A stretch of DNA of 64,000 nucleotides from Rhodopirellula baltica SH 1 (GTDB lineage: Bacteria > Planctomycetota > Planctomycetia > Pirellulales > Pirellulaceae). Positions 45,626-55,357 of the stretch are shown one piece after another. The notes beneath the pieces were generated by a model. It was not told where the DNA came from. It searched no databases and saw only the letters and a program-made list of their open reading frames with translations. The stretch covers positions 5,080,001-5,144,000 of the forward strand of contig NC_005027.1 in NCBI RefSeq assembly GCF_000196115.1, written 5' to 3'. How positions within the stretch are numbered: the stretch's first letter is position 1; each line of letters starts with the position of its first letter. The translations under genes were made by a program, and so were the position numbers.

Positions 45626-48600
45626 ATGTCAAAGTTTTTCATCTACCGCCCGATCTTTGCCACGGTGATCTCCATCGTGATTGTGATCGCCGGTGCGGTC
45701 TCGTTCTTTGGACTTCCGATCGAGAAGTTCCCACCGATCACGCCGCCCACGGTCCAAGTGACGGCGGTCTATCCCGGCGCGAATGCTCGAACGGTCGCTG
45801 AAACCGTTGCCGCTCCGATTGAACAAGCGGTCAATGGCGTCGAAGGCATGATTTACATGTCATCGACAAGCACTAACGAAGGTCTGTACACCCTGACGGT
45901 TACGTTCGAGTTGGGAATGGATTTGGACATCGCTTCGGTCTTGGTCCAGAACCTAGTCGGCAGTGCGGAAGCCAGCTTGCCTCAAGAGGTTCGGCAACAA
46001 GGCATCACGACCAAGAAGCGTTCCACACAAACACTTCAATTCATCGCGCTGACATCACCCGGTGGAGCTCACGATGGATTGTTCCTGAGCAACTTCTCGC
46101 TCGATGTTCGAGACGAGATCAGTCGCATCAAAGGCGTCGGCGACGTTCAGTCATTTGGCGATGGTGACTACAGCATGCGAGTCTGGTTGGACCCGCGTTT
46201 GTTGAAACAGCGTGGACTGACAACCGAAGATGTGGTCTCGGTGATCTCCGAACAAAACGTTCAAGTCGCGGCGGGACAAATTGGGGCTCCGCCTGCTGAA
46301 TCCGGCACCGCGTTCCAATTTTCAGTCAACACGCAAGGTCGCTTTTCAAGCGTCGAACAATTCCAAGACATCATCGTCCGCACCGGTGACAACGGCGAAG
46401 TGCTGCGTCTGGGCGATCTCGCTCGCATTGAGCTTGGGGCCGAGGCCTACACCTATTCCAGTTCTTTCACTGGCGACGCCGCCGCGACGCTCGCGATCTA
46501 CCAGTTGCCGGGCGCCAACGCTCTGGAAACCGCAGAGGCGATCCGGATCAAGATGGACGAACTGTCTTCGGCGGCAAACTGGCCGGATGACGTGGAATAC
46601 CAAGTCGCATACGACGCGACTGAATTCGTCACCGCCTCCATCACCGAAGTCTACAAGACATTGGCGATGGCAATCGCGTTGGTTGTGTTCGTCATCTTTG
46701 TCTTCCTGCAAGATTGGCGAGCGACGGTGGTTCCCGTCGCGGCGATTCCGGTCTCTTTGATCGGCACCTTCGCCATCATGGCAGGCATCGGGTTCTCGCT
46801 GAACATGTTATCCCTGTTCGGCATTGTGCTCGCCATTGGCATCGTGGTCGACGACGCCATCGTGGTCGTTGAAAACGTATCACGACACATCGCCGATGGG
46901 CTGTCCAGCCGAGACGCCGCAGTCAAAGCCATGTCCGAGATCACCGGGCCAGTGATCGCCACAACACTCGTGTTGCTAGCCGTCTTTGTTCCGTGTGCAT
47001 TCATGCCCGGCATCACCGGTGAATTGTTCCGCCAGTTTGCATTGACGATCTCAGCATCGGTGATCATCAGCACGATCAACGCACTGACGCTCAGTCCCGC
47101 CCTTTGCGCGATTTTCCTTCGGCCACCAACCGAGACTAAGTTCATCGGATTTCGACTGTTCAACCAAGCCTTTGAACGAACCACGGCCATCTATGGTGCC
47201 ACGGTGGCCAGACTGGTTCGCTTGACATTGGTTGTGTCGGTTGCATCCATCGCCTTGGTGATGGCGACGGGCTGGATCCTCACACAGTTGCCCACTGGAT
47301 TTGTTCCAGACGAGGACCAAGGTGTGTTGTTCGTCAACGTTCAGTTGCCTGACGCAGCCAGCAAAGAACGCACCGATGAAGTGATCAAAGACTTAGACCA
47401 GATCTTCGAACAAACCCCAGGAGTCCATGGCTGGTTGTCCGTGACCGGCTACTCGTTGCTCGGTGGGAGTGGTGGTCCCAACGTCGGATTCTCGGTTCTG
47501 GTGTTGAAACCATGGGAAGACCGGGATGCCAAAACCGAAAGCGTCACTGCGATCCAGCAATACATTCAGCAAAAATTCGCGTCCGAACAACGCGCCATCC
47601 TGTTCACGTTTGCTCCACCTCCGATCGATGGTTTGGGGACGGCCGGCGGATTTCAAATGGAAGTCCAAGACCGCGGCAGCAATGGCTACCTTCCGTTGCA
47701 AAACGCGACGGAAGAACTCGTCGCCAACGCATCCACCCAATCCAGTTTGGCAGCTCTGAACAGTTCCTTCCGAGCCACCGTCCCTCAACTCTACGTGGAT
47801 GTTGACCGAGAAAAAGCGAAGACGATGGACATTCCGCTGAGCAGCGTGTTCGCGACCTTGCAAGCATCGCTGGGTTCGTCCTACATCAACGACTTCACTC
47901 TTAATAATCGTTCGTATCAAGTCCGAGCGCAGGCCGAAGCACCGTTTCGACGATCCGCTTCGGACATCACGCAGCTCGATGTACGTGACAGCAATGGCAA
48001 CATGATCCCACTCGGATCGATCGTGACGGTGCGAGATGATTTTGGGCCTGACGTGGTACGTCGATACAACATGTACCCGAGCGCCGCCGTCAATGGTTCC
48101 GCAGCACCCGGCGTCAGCTCCGGAACCGCACTGGAGCTGATGGAACAAACGGCTGATCAAACCCTACCCGCTTCATTCTCTTACGAATGGACGGGGATGT
48201 CATTCCAAGAAAAACAAGCCTCCGGTGGTCAGTACTTGATCTTCGGCCTGGCAATTTTGTTCGTCTTCTTGGTTCTTGCCGCACAGTACGAAAGCTGGAC
48301 CAGCCCCGCCGCGGTCATCGCAGTCGTGCCTCTGGCCGCTCTCGGTGTTGCCTTGTCGCTGATGCTTCGAGGAAGCGATAACAACACCTACACTCAAATT
48401 GGAATTGTGTTGCTGGTCGCTCTGGCCAGCAAGAACGCAATTCTGATTGTGGAGTTTGCCAGCGAACAACGTGCTGAGGGGAAATCCCCCCGCGATGCAG
48501 CGACCACGGCAGCCAAGCTTCGATTCCGAGCCATCCTGATGACGGCGTTTTCGTCGATCCTTGGTTTCTTACCGCTCCTGGTTGCGACCGGTGCCGGTGC

Positions 48601-48739
48601 TGCCAGTCGCCAAGCGGTTGGAACCGCGGTTGTCGGCGGCATGATCGCCGCCACCGTCTTCGCGCTGCTACTCGTCCCCACGTTCTTTGTCGTCTTCCGA
48701 ACGCTGTCCGAACGAATGGCACCCAAGTCCGACAATTGA
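45626..48739 (+). CDS. RND-family (HAE1) multidrug efflux pump
   Basis: A 1037-residue inner-membrane proton antiporter of the AcrB/MexB class. The N-terminal FFIYRPIFATVISIVIVIAG and PIEKFPPITPPTVQVTAVYPGA are family hallmarks. Helix 4 carries AIGIVVDDAIVVVENV, whose aspartates relay protons. TGFVPDEDQG marks the second half, and LASKNAILIVEFA is the matching helix 10 motif. It assembles with the adaptor encoded just upstream and an outer-membrane TolC-type channel not found in the window. The substrate range is unknown. Confidence 0.95.
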   Translation: MSKFFIYRPIFATVISIVIVIAGAVSFFGLPIEKFPPITPPTVQVTAVYPGANARTVAETVAAPIEQAVNGVEGMIYMSSTSTNEGLYTLTVTFELGMDLDIASVLVQNLVGSAEASLPQEVRQQGITTKKRSTQTLQFIALTSPGGAHDGLFLSNFSLDVRDEISRIKGVGDVQSFGDGDYSMRVWLDPRLLKQRGLTTEDVVSVISEQNVQVAAGQIGAPPAESGTAFQFSVNTQGRFSSVEQFQDIIVRTGDNGEVLRLGDLARIELGAEAYTYSSSFTGDAAATLAIYQLPGANALETAEAIRIKMDELSSAANWPDDVEYQVAYDATEFVTASITEVYKTLAMAIALVVFVIFVFLQDWRATVVPVAAIPVSLIGTFAIMAGIGFSLNMLSLFGIVLAIGIVVDDAIVVVENVSRHIADGLSSRDAAVKAMSEITGPVIATTLVLLAVFVPCAFMPGITGELFRQFALTISASVIISTINALTLSPALCAIFLRPPTETKFIGFRLFNQAFERTTAIYGATVARLVRLTLVVSVASIALVMATGWILTQLPTGFVPDEDQGVLFVNVQLPDAASKERTDEVIKDLDQIFEQTPGVHGWLSVTGYSLLGGSGGPNVGFSVLVLKPWEDRDAKTESVTAIQQYIQQKFASEQRAILFTFAPPPIDGLGTAGGFQMEVQDRGSNGYLPLQNATEELVANASTQSSLAALNSSFRATVPQLYVDVDREKAKTMDIPLSSVFATLQASLGSSYINDFTLNNRSYQVRAQAEAPFRRSASDITQLDVRDSNGNMIPLGSIVTVRDDFGPDVVRRYNMYPSAAVNGSAAPGVSSGTALELMEQTADQTLPASFSYEWTGMSFQEKQASGGQYLIFGLAILFVFLVLAAQYESWTSPAAVIAVVPLAALGVALSLMLRGSDNNTYTQIGIVLLVALASKNAILIVEFASEQRAEGKSPRDAATTAAKLRFRAILMTAFSSILGFLPLLVATGAGAASRQAVGTAVVGGMIAATVFALLLVPTFFVVFRTLSERMAPKSDN

Positions 48740-48795
48740 TATCACGACGACGAAAGTTGTCTTTGCTAGCTCGATCCCGGCGCCACTGACGAGAG

Positions 48796-49950
48796 TCAGC
48801 TTGTCGCGATCGAGTCGTTGGCCTTTGGTCCTAAACGACCTGCCATGACGCGTGCCACCGGACGAGTCACATCCATTCGATCCAGTGCAATCTTGATTGC
48901 TGCCGTGATGGGCGTCGCCAAGAACATCCCGGTGATCCCCCAAAGCGTTCCCCAAAACATCAGTGCCAGCAAAATCACCACGGGATGCAAGTCGGCCGAA
49001 TTACCCATCAGCTTCGGTTCCAACAAGTTTCCGCTGGCGACTTGAATCGAACACGTCACCGCAATCGCAATGATCATCCAAAGCATACTGCCATCGGGAT
49101 GCAACAAAATGAAAGGCAGCGGCAAAATGCTGGCCAGAATAGGACCGATGTTGGGAATGTAATTGAGCAGGAATGCCAACAACCCAAACGTGAGCGCCAT
49201 CGGAACACCAAACAACCAAAGTGCCATCCCGAACACGATGCCGGTTGCCAGAGAGATCATCGTCTTGACGAACAAGTACGATCGAACCTGCCGATCAACT
49301 TGATACGCTAATGTGTTCTCGCCATATCCGCTCAAATTGCCAAGCAGCAAAAAGAACACATAAATCAAAATCACAATGCTGGTCGACCCAAGCTGGAACA
49401 GTTCGCTTGATAGCGTCGCTACTGCGTTTCGTAGAAAAGCCTCCAACTGGTCTCGCAAATCCGCTGCCGCATTGGCCAGCAACTCGTCGGGTTCCTGCCG
49501 CTCCGCGGGGACGACCGTTGCTTCTGATTCTTCCACCAAATCAGCAACCGCAGCTTCCGAGCGTTCTCCCACTTCGCTGGATTCAAAACGCTCAGCAACA
49601 TTTTCATGCAGCCAGTCTTCCGCGTTCGAAACAATCTCGGACACCCGCATTCGGTACAGTTTGCCCTCTTCGGACATCTGAGCCATCGACAACCAAATGC
49701 TCATCCCAACCAGGAATGTTCCACCGATCGCCAGCGCAAACGTGACTCCCGCTGCGACAATGCGATTCACGTTCAAACGGGCCTGCAAAAAGTCCAGGAT
49801 CGGCGTGATCCCGCTGACAATGAACAACGCCACGACAAACGGAATCAATACAGACCTCAACCAATACACCGCCGCCGTCAACGCAATTGCCGTGAGGATC
49901 AGCAAACAGGCATCCTGGACCGGGTTGCTTCGTGAAGGCCGGTTCGTCAT
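48796..49950 (-). CDS. AI-2E family transporter
   Basis: A 384-residue membrane protein with about eight helices. LIPFVVALFIVSGITPILDFLQ at the start and NYIPNIGPILASILPLPF in the C-terminal half are typical of the AI-2E (PerM/TqsA) family. A hydrophilic Glu-rich stretch (about 105-180) forms the usual large soluble insertion. Members are linked to AI-2 export or sodium/proton antiport, so function is uncertain. It is convergent with the RND pump gene, 56 bases apart. Confidence 0.88.
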   Translation of the reverse strand: MTNRPSRSNPVQDACLLILTAIALTAAVYWLRSVLIPFVVALFIVSGITPILDFLQARLNVNRIVAAGVTFALAIGGTFLVGMSIWLSMAQMSEEGKLYRMRVSEIVSNAEDWLHENVAERFESSEVGERSEAAVADLVEESEATVVPAERQEPDELLANAAADLRDQLEAFLRNAVATLSSELFQLGSTSIVILIYVFFLLLGNLSGYGENTLAYQVDRQVRSYLFVKTMISLATGIVFGMALWLFGVPMALTFGLLAFLLNYIPNIGPILASILPLPFILLHPDGSMLWMIIAIAVTCSIQVASGNLLEPKLMGNSADLHPVVILLALMFWGTLWGITGMFLATPITAAIKIALDRMDVTRPVARVMAGRLGPKANDSIATS

Positions 49951-50160
49951 GGGTGACTTCGTCTTGGTTGCGTTGGAAACGATGATTGCGGCTTGGCAGG
50001 ATTCGCTCGGGCTGCTCGGCGGAACTATACCAAATCGCCGTTTTCATCATCAGTCACCGCTCGTGACCAGACAACTTGTTCAATCAGTCACGTTTGTTCT
50101 TCGCTGGCATCAATGCATCAGCGACTGATGTGTTATTGCGAATCATAGATTCGCAGCGGT

Positions 50161-50991
50161 TCACTTTTCGTTTTGGTGACGCAACAACCAGGCGTAAACC
50201 TCAGGGTTGGCATACGTTTCTGTCCAGCTGTCATGCCCGGCTTCTGGGTAGATCGTGAGCTTGACGTCCCCGCCGGCTCGTTGGATCGCGGCGACCATTT
50301 CTTCGCTTTCTTTAAGCTCGACGACAAAATCCTTCCCGCCATGAAACGCCCAAATAGGAAGCGTCGCGAGTTGGTCAGCCCATTCGGTCTTGCCGCCACC
50401 GCAAATCGGAATGGCCGCGGCAAACCGTTCAGGATGAGTCGCTGCCAAACGCCATGTCCCAAAACCGCCCATGCTCAACCCGGACAAGTAAACGCGAGAC
50501 GTATCGATCGAAAGATGTTCTTCCACGTGATCAAGCAAAGCCATCAGTTCGTCAACTTTCCACGACTCGACCACGTCCGCGCGATCCTTACCCGGCTTCG
50601 GACTTTGAGGTGACACGATCACGAACGGAAACTCCTTTCCTTCCTTCGCGACTCGTTTGGGTGGCCCGTGAACGGCCAGTTGCTTGAAATTTCCATCACC
50701 GCTTTCGCCCAACCCATGCAAAAACAACAGCATCGGAACCTTCTGCCCGGCTTGGTAGTTGCTCGGTGTGTAAAGCAAGAACGGAAGCTTCTCCGGCCGA
50801 CCTTCAGCGGGTTCAGGAATGACAAAGAAATTTTCAGACTGCTGGCCCGGCTCCACCTGAATTTGCGACGCAGATTCAACATCCGATGACGCAGAATCCT
50901 GTGCCGACAAGTCGTTGCTGGAGGGACAATTCATGGCAACGATCGTCGAAGCAAAGATCAGGACAAAGGAAGCGTGGGGACTGCGTTTCAT
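50161..50991 (-). CDS. Exported alpha/beta-hydrolase esterase
   Basis: A 276-residue hydrolase with an N-terminal signal segment (about 8-24). The catalytic serine is S173 in GLSMGG, the acid D221 in GGKDFVV, and the base H253 in AGHDSW. FLHGLG provides the oxyanion turn, and the sequence resembles prolyl-oligopeptidase/phospholipase-like esterases and PHB depolymerase-type hydrolases. It is probably a carbohydrate-ester or acyl esterase in the periplasm. It is divergent from the double-sulfatase gene, and the pair could act on the same polysaccharide; this is inferred from position only. Confidence 0.85.
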   Translation of the reverse strand: MKRSPHASFVLIFASTIVAMNCPSSNDLSAQDSASSDVESASQIQVEPGQQSENFFVIPEPAEGRPEKLPFLLYTPSNYQAGQKVPMLLFLHGLGESGDGNFKQLAVHGPPKRVAKEGKEFPFVIVSPQSPKPGKDRADVVESWKVDELMALLDHVEEHLSIDTSRVYLSGLSMGGFGTWRLAATHPERFAAAIPICGGGKTEWADQLATLPIWAFHGGKDFVVELKESEEMVAAIQRAGGDVKLTIYPEAGHDSWTETYANPEVYAWLLRHQNEK

Positions 50992-51294
50992 GGTTTGCCT
51001 ATCAAAAGTAGCTGATGCAGATGGGAATAGTTAGAGGCGACGCATAGCGATCCGCCTCCGCATCCTGCGATGGAACGTCATCGCATTGCAGCATAATCCA
51101 TGGATAGCGGCAGTTTGTCCGCTGTCACGAATCGAAACAAAACAGCGATGACGGCCGCATTGTATCATCGACACCTGCACCCGGACTTTCCCGGAGACCA
51201 ATGGTCGATTGCAACGTTCATTCTGTCTCGATGAACGAGTTACGATCGGTTCTCAACACCCACGCCCGTTTTCTCGCGCCCCGAAAGATTCGCG
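50992..51294. other. Divergent intergenic region with two hairpins
   Basis: About 303 bases holding no supported gene. Two inverted repeats were found: GAGGCG/CGCCTC (about 51036-51060) and TGCGATG (51066-51072) / CATCGCA (51079-51085) with a 6-base loop. They may be regulatory or leader structures. Confidence 0.35.
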
Positions 51295-54200
51295 ATGATG
51301 CATCGCCTTTTGCTCGCTTCGATGATTTGGATTTTGTTGGCCGCGCCGTCAACTTTCGCGGACTCACCGCCGACACCATCGGGGCCGAACGTCCTGTTCA
51401 TCGCAATGGACGACTTGAATGACTGGATAGGTTGCTTGGGGGGCCATCCGCAAACCATCACACCCAATTTGGACCGATTGGCGGCCAGCGGTATTCTCTT
51501 CACCAACGCTCATTGCCCCGCACCCGCTTGCAACCCTTGCCGCTCGGCTGTCTTCACCGGAAGAGCTCCCAACCAATCGGGCCTGTATGACAATCGCCAA
51601 CAAATGCGTGAGGTCATGCCGGACGATGTCATCTTGCCTCAATACATGAGGAACCATGGTTACCACGCTTCGGGATCGGGCAAACTGCTGCATTACTTCA
51701 TCGATGCCGCATCCTGGGATGAATATTTCCCCAAAGCGGAATCCGAGAATCCTTTCCCACAAACTTTCTATCCTTCACAACGCCCCGTCAACCTGAAACG
51801 CGGCGGACCATGGCAATACGTCGAAACGGACTGGGCGGCACTCGACGTGACAGATGAAGAGTTCGGTGGCGACTGGGCGGTCAGCCAATGGATCGGCGAA
51901 CAACTACAACAAAAGCATGATCAACCGTTCTTCCTCGGTTGCGGAATCTATCGGCCACATGAACCTTGGTTCGTACCGAAGAAATACTTCGAACCTTTTC
52001 CTCTCGACTCGATCCAGCTCCCACCGGGATACCTCGAGAATGACTTGGATGACGTCCCTCCGATTGGACAGCGTGCTGCACGCAATCGCTACTTTGCCCA
52101 CATCCAAAAGCAGGACCAATGGAAACAGGGCATCCAAGGCTATCTCGCTTCCATCCACTTTGCCGATGCGATGCTCGGTCGCCTGTTAGATGCATTGGAG
52201 TCTGGACCGAATGCCGACAACACCATCGTCGTGCTTTGGTCGGATCACGGTTGGCAACTGGGTGAAAAAGAGCATTGGCAAAAGTACACGCCGTGGCGAG
52301 GTGTTACTCGTGTCCCATTGATGATTCGAGTTCCAAAAACATCCAGTCCGTCGCTCCCGAACGGCACGCCGATTGGAGCCCGTTGTGATGCTCCGGTGAA
52401 TCTACTCAGCCTCTTTCCGACTGTGCTCGACCTTTGTCAATTACCCTCCAATCCGGTCAATGATGGGCCAAGTCTTCTGCCTTTGCTGAAGGAACCAAAG
52501 ACCGACACTTGGAAACACAACTCGGTCACCTACCTGTCTCACCCCGGTGCCTACGCCGTGAGCGGTCGGACTCATCGATACATTCACTATCAAGACGGGA
52601 GCGAAGAGCTCTACAACATCGAAGCCGATCCCTACGAATGGAACAATTTGGCAACGAAACCAGAGTCGTCTGAACAACTCGCCCAGTTCCGTTCAACATC
52701 ACCGACAAAATTCGCGAAACGTATCGAACCGTCGGTGAAGTCACTCGCGAAACTAACCTTTCGTACGATCCCCGAGGGAGGCATCCCCGCGTCCAAGCCC
52801 GACGGAAACCCGTTTCCGGTGCACTTCATCAACCAACAGCGTGGTCCAGTCGAATTATGCTGGATCGATGCCAAATCAAAGTCAAAGTCTTATGGTCTGA
52901 TTCAGCCAGGGCAAACGAAAACCCAATCGACCCGCCCGGGCGCCATTTGGATGGTAAAAGAATCCGATGGAGACAAACAACTTGGTTACTTCCAAATTGG
53001 CGACCGGACGGCTCAAGCGGTCATTCCCGCCAGCAAACCCAATGTGGTCGTCATCCTCACCGACGATCAAGGCTGGGCCGATCTGAGTTGTCAGAACGAG
53101 GTCGACGATATTCAGACACCACACATTGATGGCTTGGCCGCACGCGGAGTTCGCTGCACCAACGCCTATGTGACCGCCCCCCAGTGCAGCCCATCGCGTG
53201 CCGGATTGATCACTGGCCGGTACCAACAACGTCTCGGCATTGACACCATCCCGGACATGCCACTGCCGACCAATGCGGTGACCATCGCCGAACACTTGCA
53301 ACCCAAAGGCTACAAAACCGGCTTCGTCGGCAAATGGCACTTGGAACCCAACGTCACCTGTATCGATTGGATGCGTCGCGAATTGCCGGCGATGGCTGGT
53401 AAACCCAGACGCAAGGTCCGGATTCCATGGAATAAAATCGAACCCTATTCACCATCGCAACAAGGTTTTGACGAATATTACTGGGGCGAGCGAACAAACT
53501 ATCGCACCAACTTTGACCTCACCTCGGGTGAGTTGCTCGCAGAAATGAAACCGATTCGTGACGAGCGTTTTCGCATTGATGTCCAAACCAATGCGGCGGT
53601 CAAGTTCATTCAACGCAATCATGATCAGCCGTTCTACTTGCAGCTGAATTACTACGGTCCGCACACGCCCTTAGAAGCAACTCAAAAATACCTCGATCGT
53701 TTTCCCGGACCGATGCCGGAGCGACGTCGCTACGCGTTGGCGATGATCTCAGCGATTGACGACGGCGTGGGTCAAATCGTCGACCAGTTGAAAGCCGAAG
53801 GAGTGCTCGACAACACATTGATCGTCATGACCAGCGACAACGGCGCACCGCTGAAAATGACAAAGACCGACTCACCCATCAACGGCGACGCTGGTGGTTG
53901 GGACGGATCACTCAACGATCCTTGGGTCGGCGAAAAAGGAATGCTTTCCGAAGGCGGCATCCGCGTGCCAATGATTTGGAGCCTGCCCACTCAATTGCCC
54001 AGCGGAATCACCTACGACTGGCCGGTCAGTGCATTGGACATCGCACCGAGTGTTTTGAAACTCGCCGGCGGAGAACTCCCGTCCGGTGACGCAGCCTTCG
54101 ACGGCATCGATCTGATTCCTCGATTGAACGACATCCAAAATCCACCCACCCGAACGTTGTATTTCCGGTTCTGGGATCAAGCCGCGATTCGCCGTGGCAA

Positions 54201-54444
54201 GTGGAAATACATCTTCGCTGGCGATGGTCGTCGCTTCCTTTTCGATCTGGAAAGCGATCAACACGAACATCGCAATCTCGCGGAAGAATATCCAGAACTC
54301 GCTAACAAACTTCACGCCAGCTTGGCATCCTGGACATCCGAATTATCGCCCAAAGGCATGCCAATCGGAAAGAAGATGCGAGAACGAGCGTGGTACGACT
54401 TCTACTTTGAAGAGGTTGATCCAACACTGGAACCCTCGAACTGA
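51295..54444 (+). CDS. Two-sulfatase fusion protein with a central VHL-beta-like domain
   Basis: A 1049-residue exported protein (signal about 1-22) carrying two complete sulfatases. The first (about 30-475) has metal aspartates in AMDD (39-40) and the active-site motif CNPCR (79-83). Its layout resembles iduronate-2-sulfatase types (QWIGEQL, GIYRPHEPWFVP, WSDHGWQLGEKEHW). The second (about 581-1040) has LTDDQGW (589-593) and CSPSR (631-635), in an arylsulfatase style (FVGKWHLE, TSDNGAP). Between them, residues about 506-577 resemble the von Hippel-Lindau beta domain. Both active cysteines need formylglycine conversion. No frameshift or break was seen between the halves. Confidence 0.9.
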   Translation: MMHRLLLASMIWILLAAPSTFADSPPTPSGPNVLFIAMDDLNDWIGCLGGHPQTITPNLDRLAASGILFTNAHCPAPACNPCRSAVFTGRAPNQSGLYDNRQQMREVMPDDVILPQYMRNHGYHASGSGKLLHYFIDAASWDEYFPKAESENPFPQTFYPSQRPVNLKRGGPWQYVETDWAALDVTDEEFGGDWAVSQWIGEQLQQKHDQPFFLGCGIYRPHEPWFVPKKYFEPFPLDSIQLPPGYLENDLDDVPPIGQRAARNRYFAHIQKQDQWKQGIQGYLASIHFADAMLGRLLDALESGPNADNTIVVLWSDHGWQLGEKEHWQKYTPWRGVTRVPLMIRVPKTSSPSLPNGTPIGARCDAPVNLLSLFPTVLDLCQLPSNPVNDGPSLLPLLKEPKTDTWKHNSVTYLSHPGAYAVSGRTHRYIHYQDGSEELYNIEADPYEWNNLATKPESSEQLAQFRSTSPTKFAKRIEPSVKSLAKLTFRTIPEGGIPASKPDGNPFPVHFINQQRGPVELCWIDAKSKSKSYGLIQPGQTKTQSTRPGAIWMVKESDGDKQLGYFQIGDRTAQAVIPASKPNVVVILTDDQGWADLSCQNEVDDIQTPHIDGLAARGVRCTNAYVTAPQCSPSRAGLITGRYQQRLGIDTIPDMPLPTNAVTIAEHLQPKGYKTGFVGKWHLEPNVTCIDWMRRELPAMAGKPRRKVRIPWNKIEPYSPSQQGFDEYYWGERTNYRTNFDLTSGELLAEMKPIRDERFRIDVQTNAAVKFIQRNHDQPFYLQLNYYGPHTPLEATQKYLDRFPGPMPERRRYALAMISAIDDGVGQIVDQLKAEGVLDNTLIVMTSDNGAPLKMTKTDSPINGDAGGWDGSLNDPWVGEKGMLSEGGIRVPMIWSLPTQLPSGITYDWPVSALDIAPSVLKLAGGELPSGDAAFDGIDLIPRLNDIQNPPTRTLYFRFWDQAAIRRGKWKYIFAGDGRRFLFDLESDQHEHRNLAEEYPELANKLHASLASWTSELSPKGMPIGKKMRERAWYDFYFEEVDPTLEPSN
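52810..53025 (+). other. VHL-beta-like domain region within the double sulfatase
   Basis: Residues about 506-577 of the sulfatase fusion show the pattern of the von Hippel-Lindau beta domain: VHFINQQRGPVELCWID, then SYGLIQPGQTKTQSTRPGA, then IWMVKES with GYFQI. Human VHL has the corresponding strand order (F-x-N-R-S-P, P-x-W-L-x-F/D, Y-x-T-L-x-P-G, H-S-Y-x-G-H-x-W-L-F). In eukaryotes this domain binds hydroxyproline peptides. Here its binding partner is unknown. Confidence 0.7.
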
Positions 54445-54563
54445 CCAGGCGAGACGCGTCCACTCGGTGCAGAAGTCCGGGCAACCAACTCATTGCCGAT
54501 CCGCGTCGAAACGACCAAGCAAGATCTCTCCTGCATGTCAGCTGCTGGGGTGACCTTATCCAG

Positions 54564-55298
54564 CTAACAGCCACTCGCAGACGTTGGTGCGACGAAGTCA
54601 TGCCACTTCACGCCGTCCGGTAGAATCCTCGATTCGGCAAATTCCAAATGCAGAATTCGCCGGTGCCGCCGCGTGCCCGGCTGGGATGAGCCGCTGCAAT
54701 GGCTGAGCAAGGGTCTCATTGCCAACACATCGCCCGCCTTCGCGAAAATTGACATGGCGGCACTGACATCTTCCCCATCGCTGTCGCTTGAATGGTGCGA
54801 ACGGGGAATCACTCGCAGTGGGCCATTCTCATCCGTCACTTCGTCCAGATGAATCCGAAGTGTCAGCATCCGTCGCAACACGTCGTCCGCTGCGATGAAG
54901 TGAGGGACTCCTGCCTTGACGGTCGGACGAGAGAAACAATCGGAATCCACTGCGTTATCTTCAACCGCAACGGATGTGTCTTTGTGCCATGGCAACGCCC
55001 AGGTCCGATCGGGCGGCTTGTCGAAAAACAAAGCTCGCACCAATCCCAACTCATCACCGAGTTGCTTCTTCAAAAAGTCAATCAACGGTTCGCATTGCCA
55101 AACCGTCGTCACCTCGGGAATGCTGCCGATCAAATTGCGAGCCGCGTACACATGACCGCGACTGGATCGAGCCCGAACGGACTCTGACTCCTGAATCAAA
55201 GTCTGCGTGCAAACATCCAGCAGATGCTTAACCATCGACCTCGGCACCGCGCCGCGAAGAATCTGGAATCCATCTCGATCCAGCTCGTCGCTGCTCAT
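54564..55298 (-). CDS. Phytanoyl-CoA dioxygenase family protein (PhyH-like)
   Basis: A 244-residue Fe(II)/2-oxoglutarate dioxygenase-type protein. The iron triad is H105 and D107 in WHKDTSVAV, plus H200 in LLSHCSG. RRHRRILHLEF follows with the arginine for 2-oxoglutarate. GFQILRGAVP near the N-terminus and GPLRVIPRSHHSS are family features. The substrate is unknown. It follows arsA by 59 bases on the same strand and may be co-transcribed with arsD-arsA. Confidence 0.85.
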   Translation of the reverse strand: MSSDELDRDGFQILRGAVPRSMVKHLLDVCTQTLIQESESVRARSSRGHVYAARNLIGSIPEVTTVWQCEPLIDFLKKQLGDELGLVRALFFDKPPDRTWALPWHKDTSVAVEDNAVDSDCFSRPTVKAGVPHFIAADDVLRRMLTLRIHLDEVTDENGPLRVIPRSHHSSDSDGEDVSAAMSIFAKAGDVLAMRPLLSHCSGSSQPGTRRHRRILHLEFAESRILPDGVKWHDFVAPTSASGC

Positions 55299-55357
55299 TG
55301 AATTGGTCGCCTGTCGGTATGCCTTGCCTGAATCGAATCGTCAAACAAGATTCTGTC

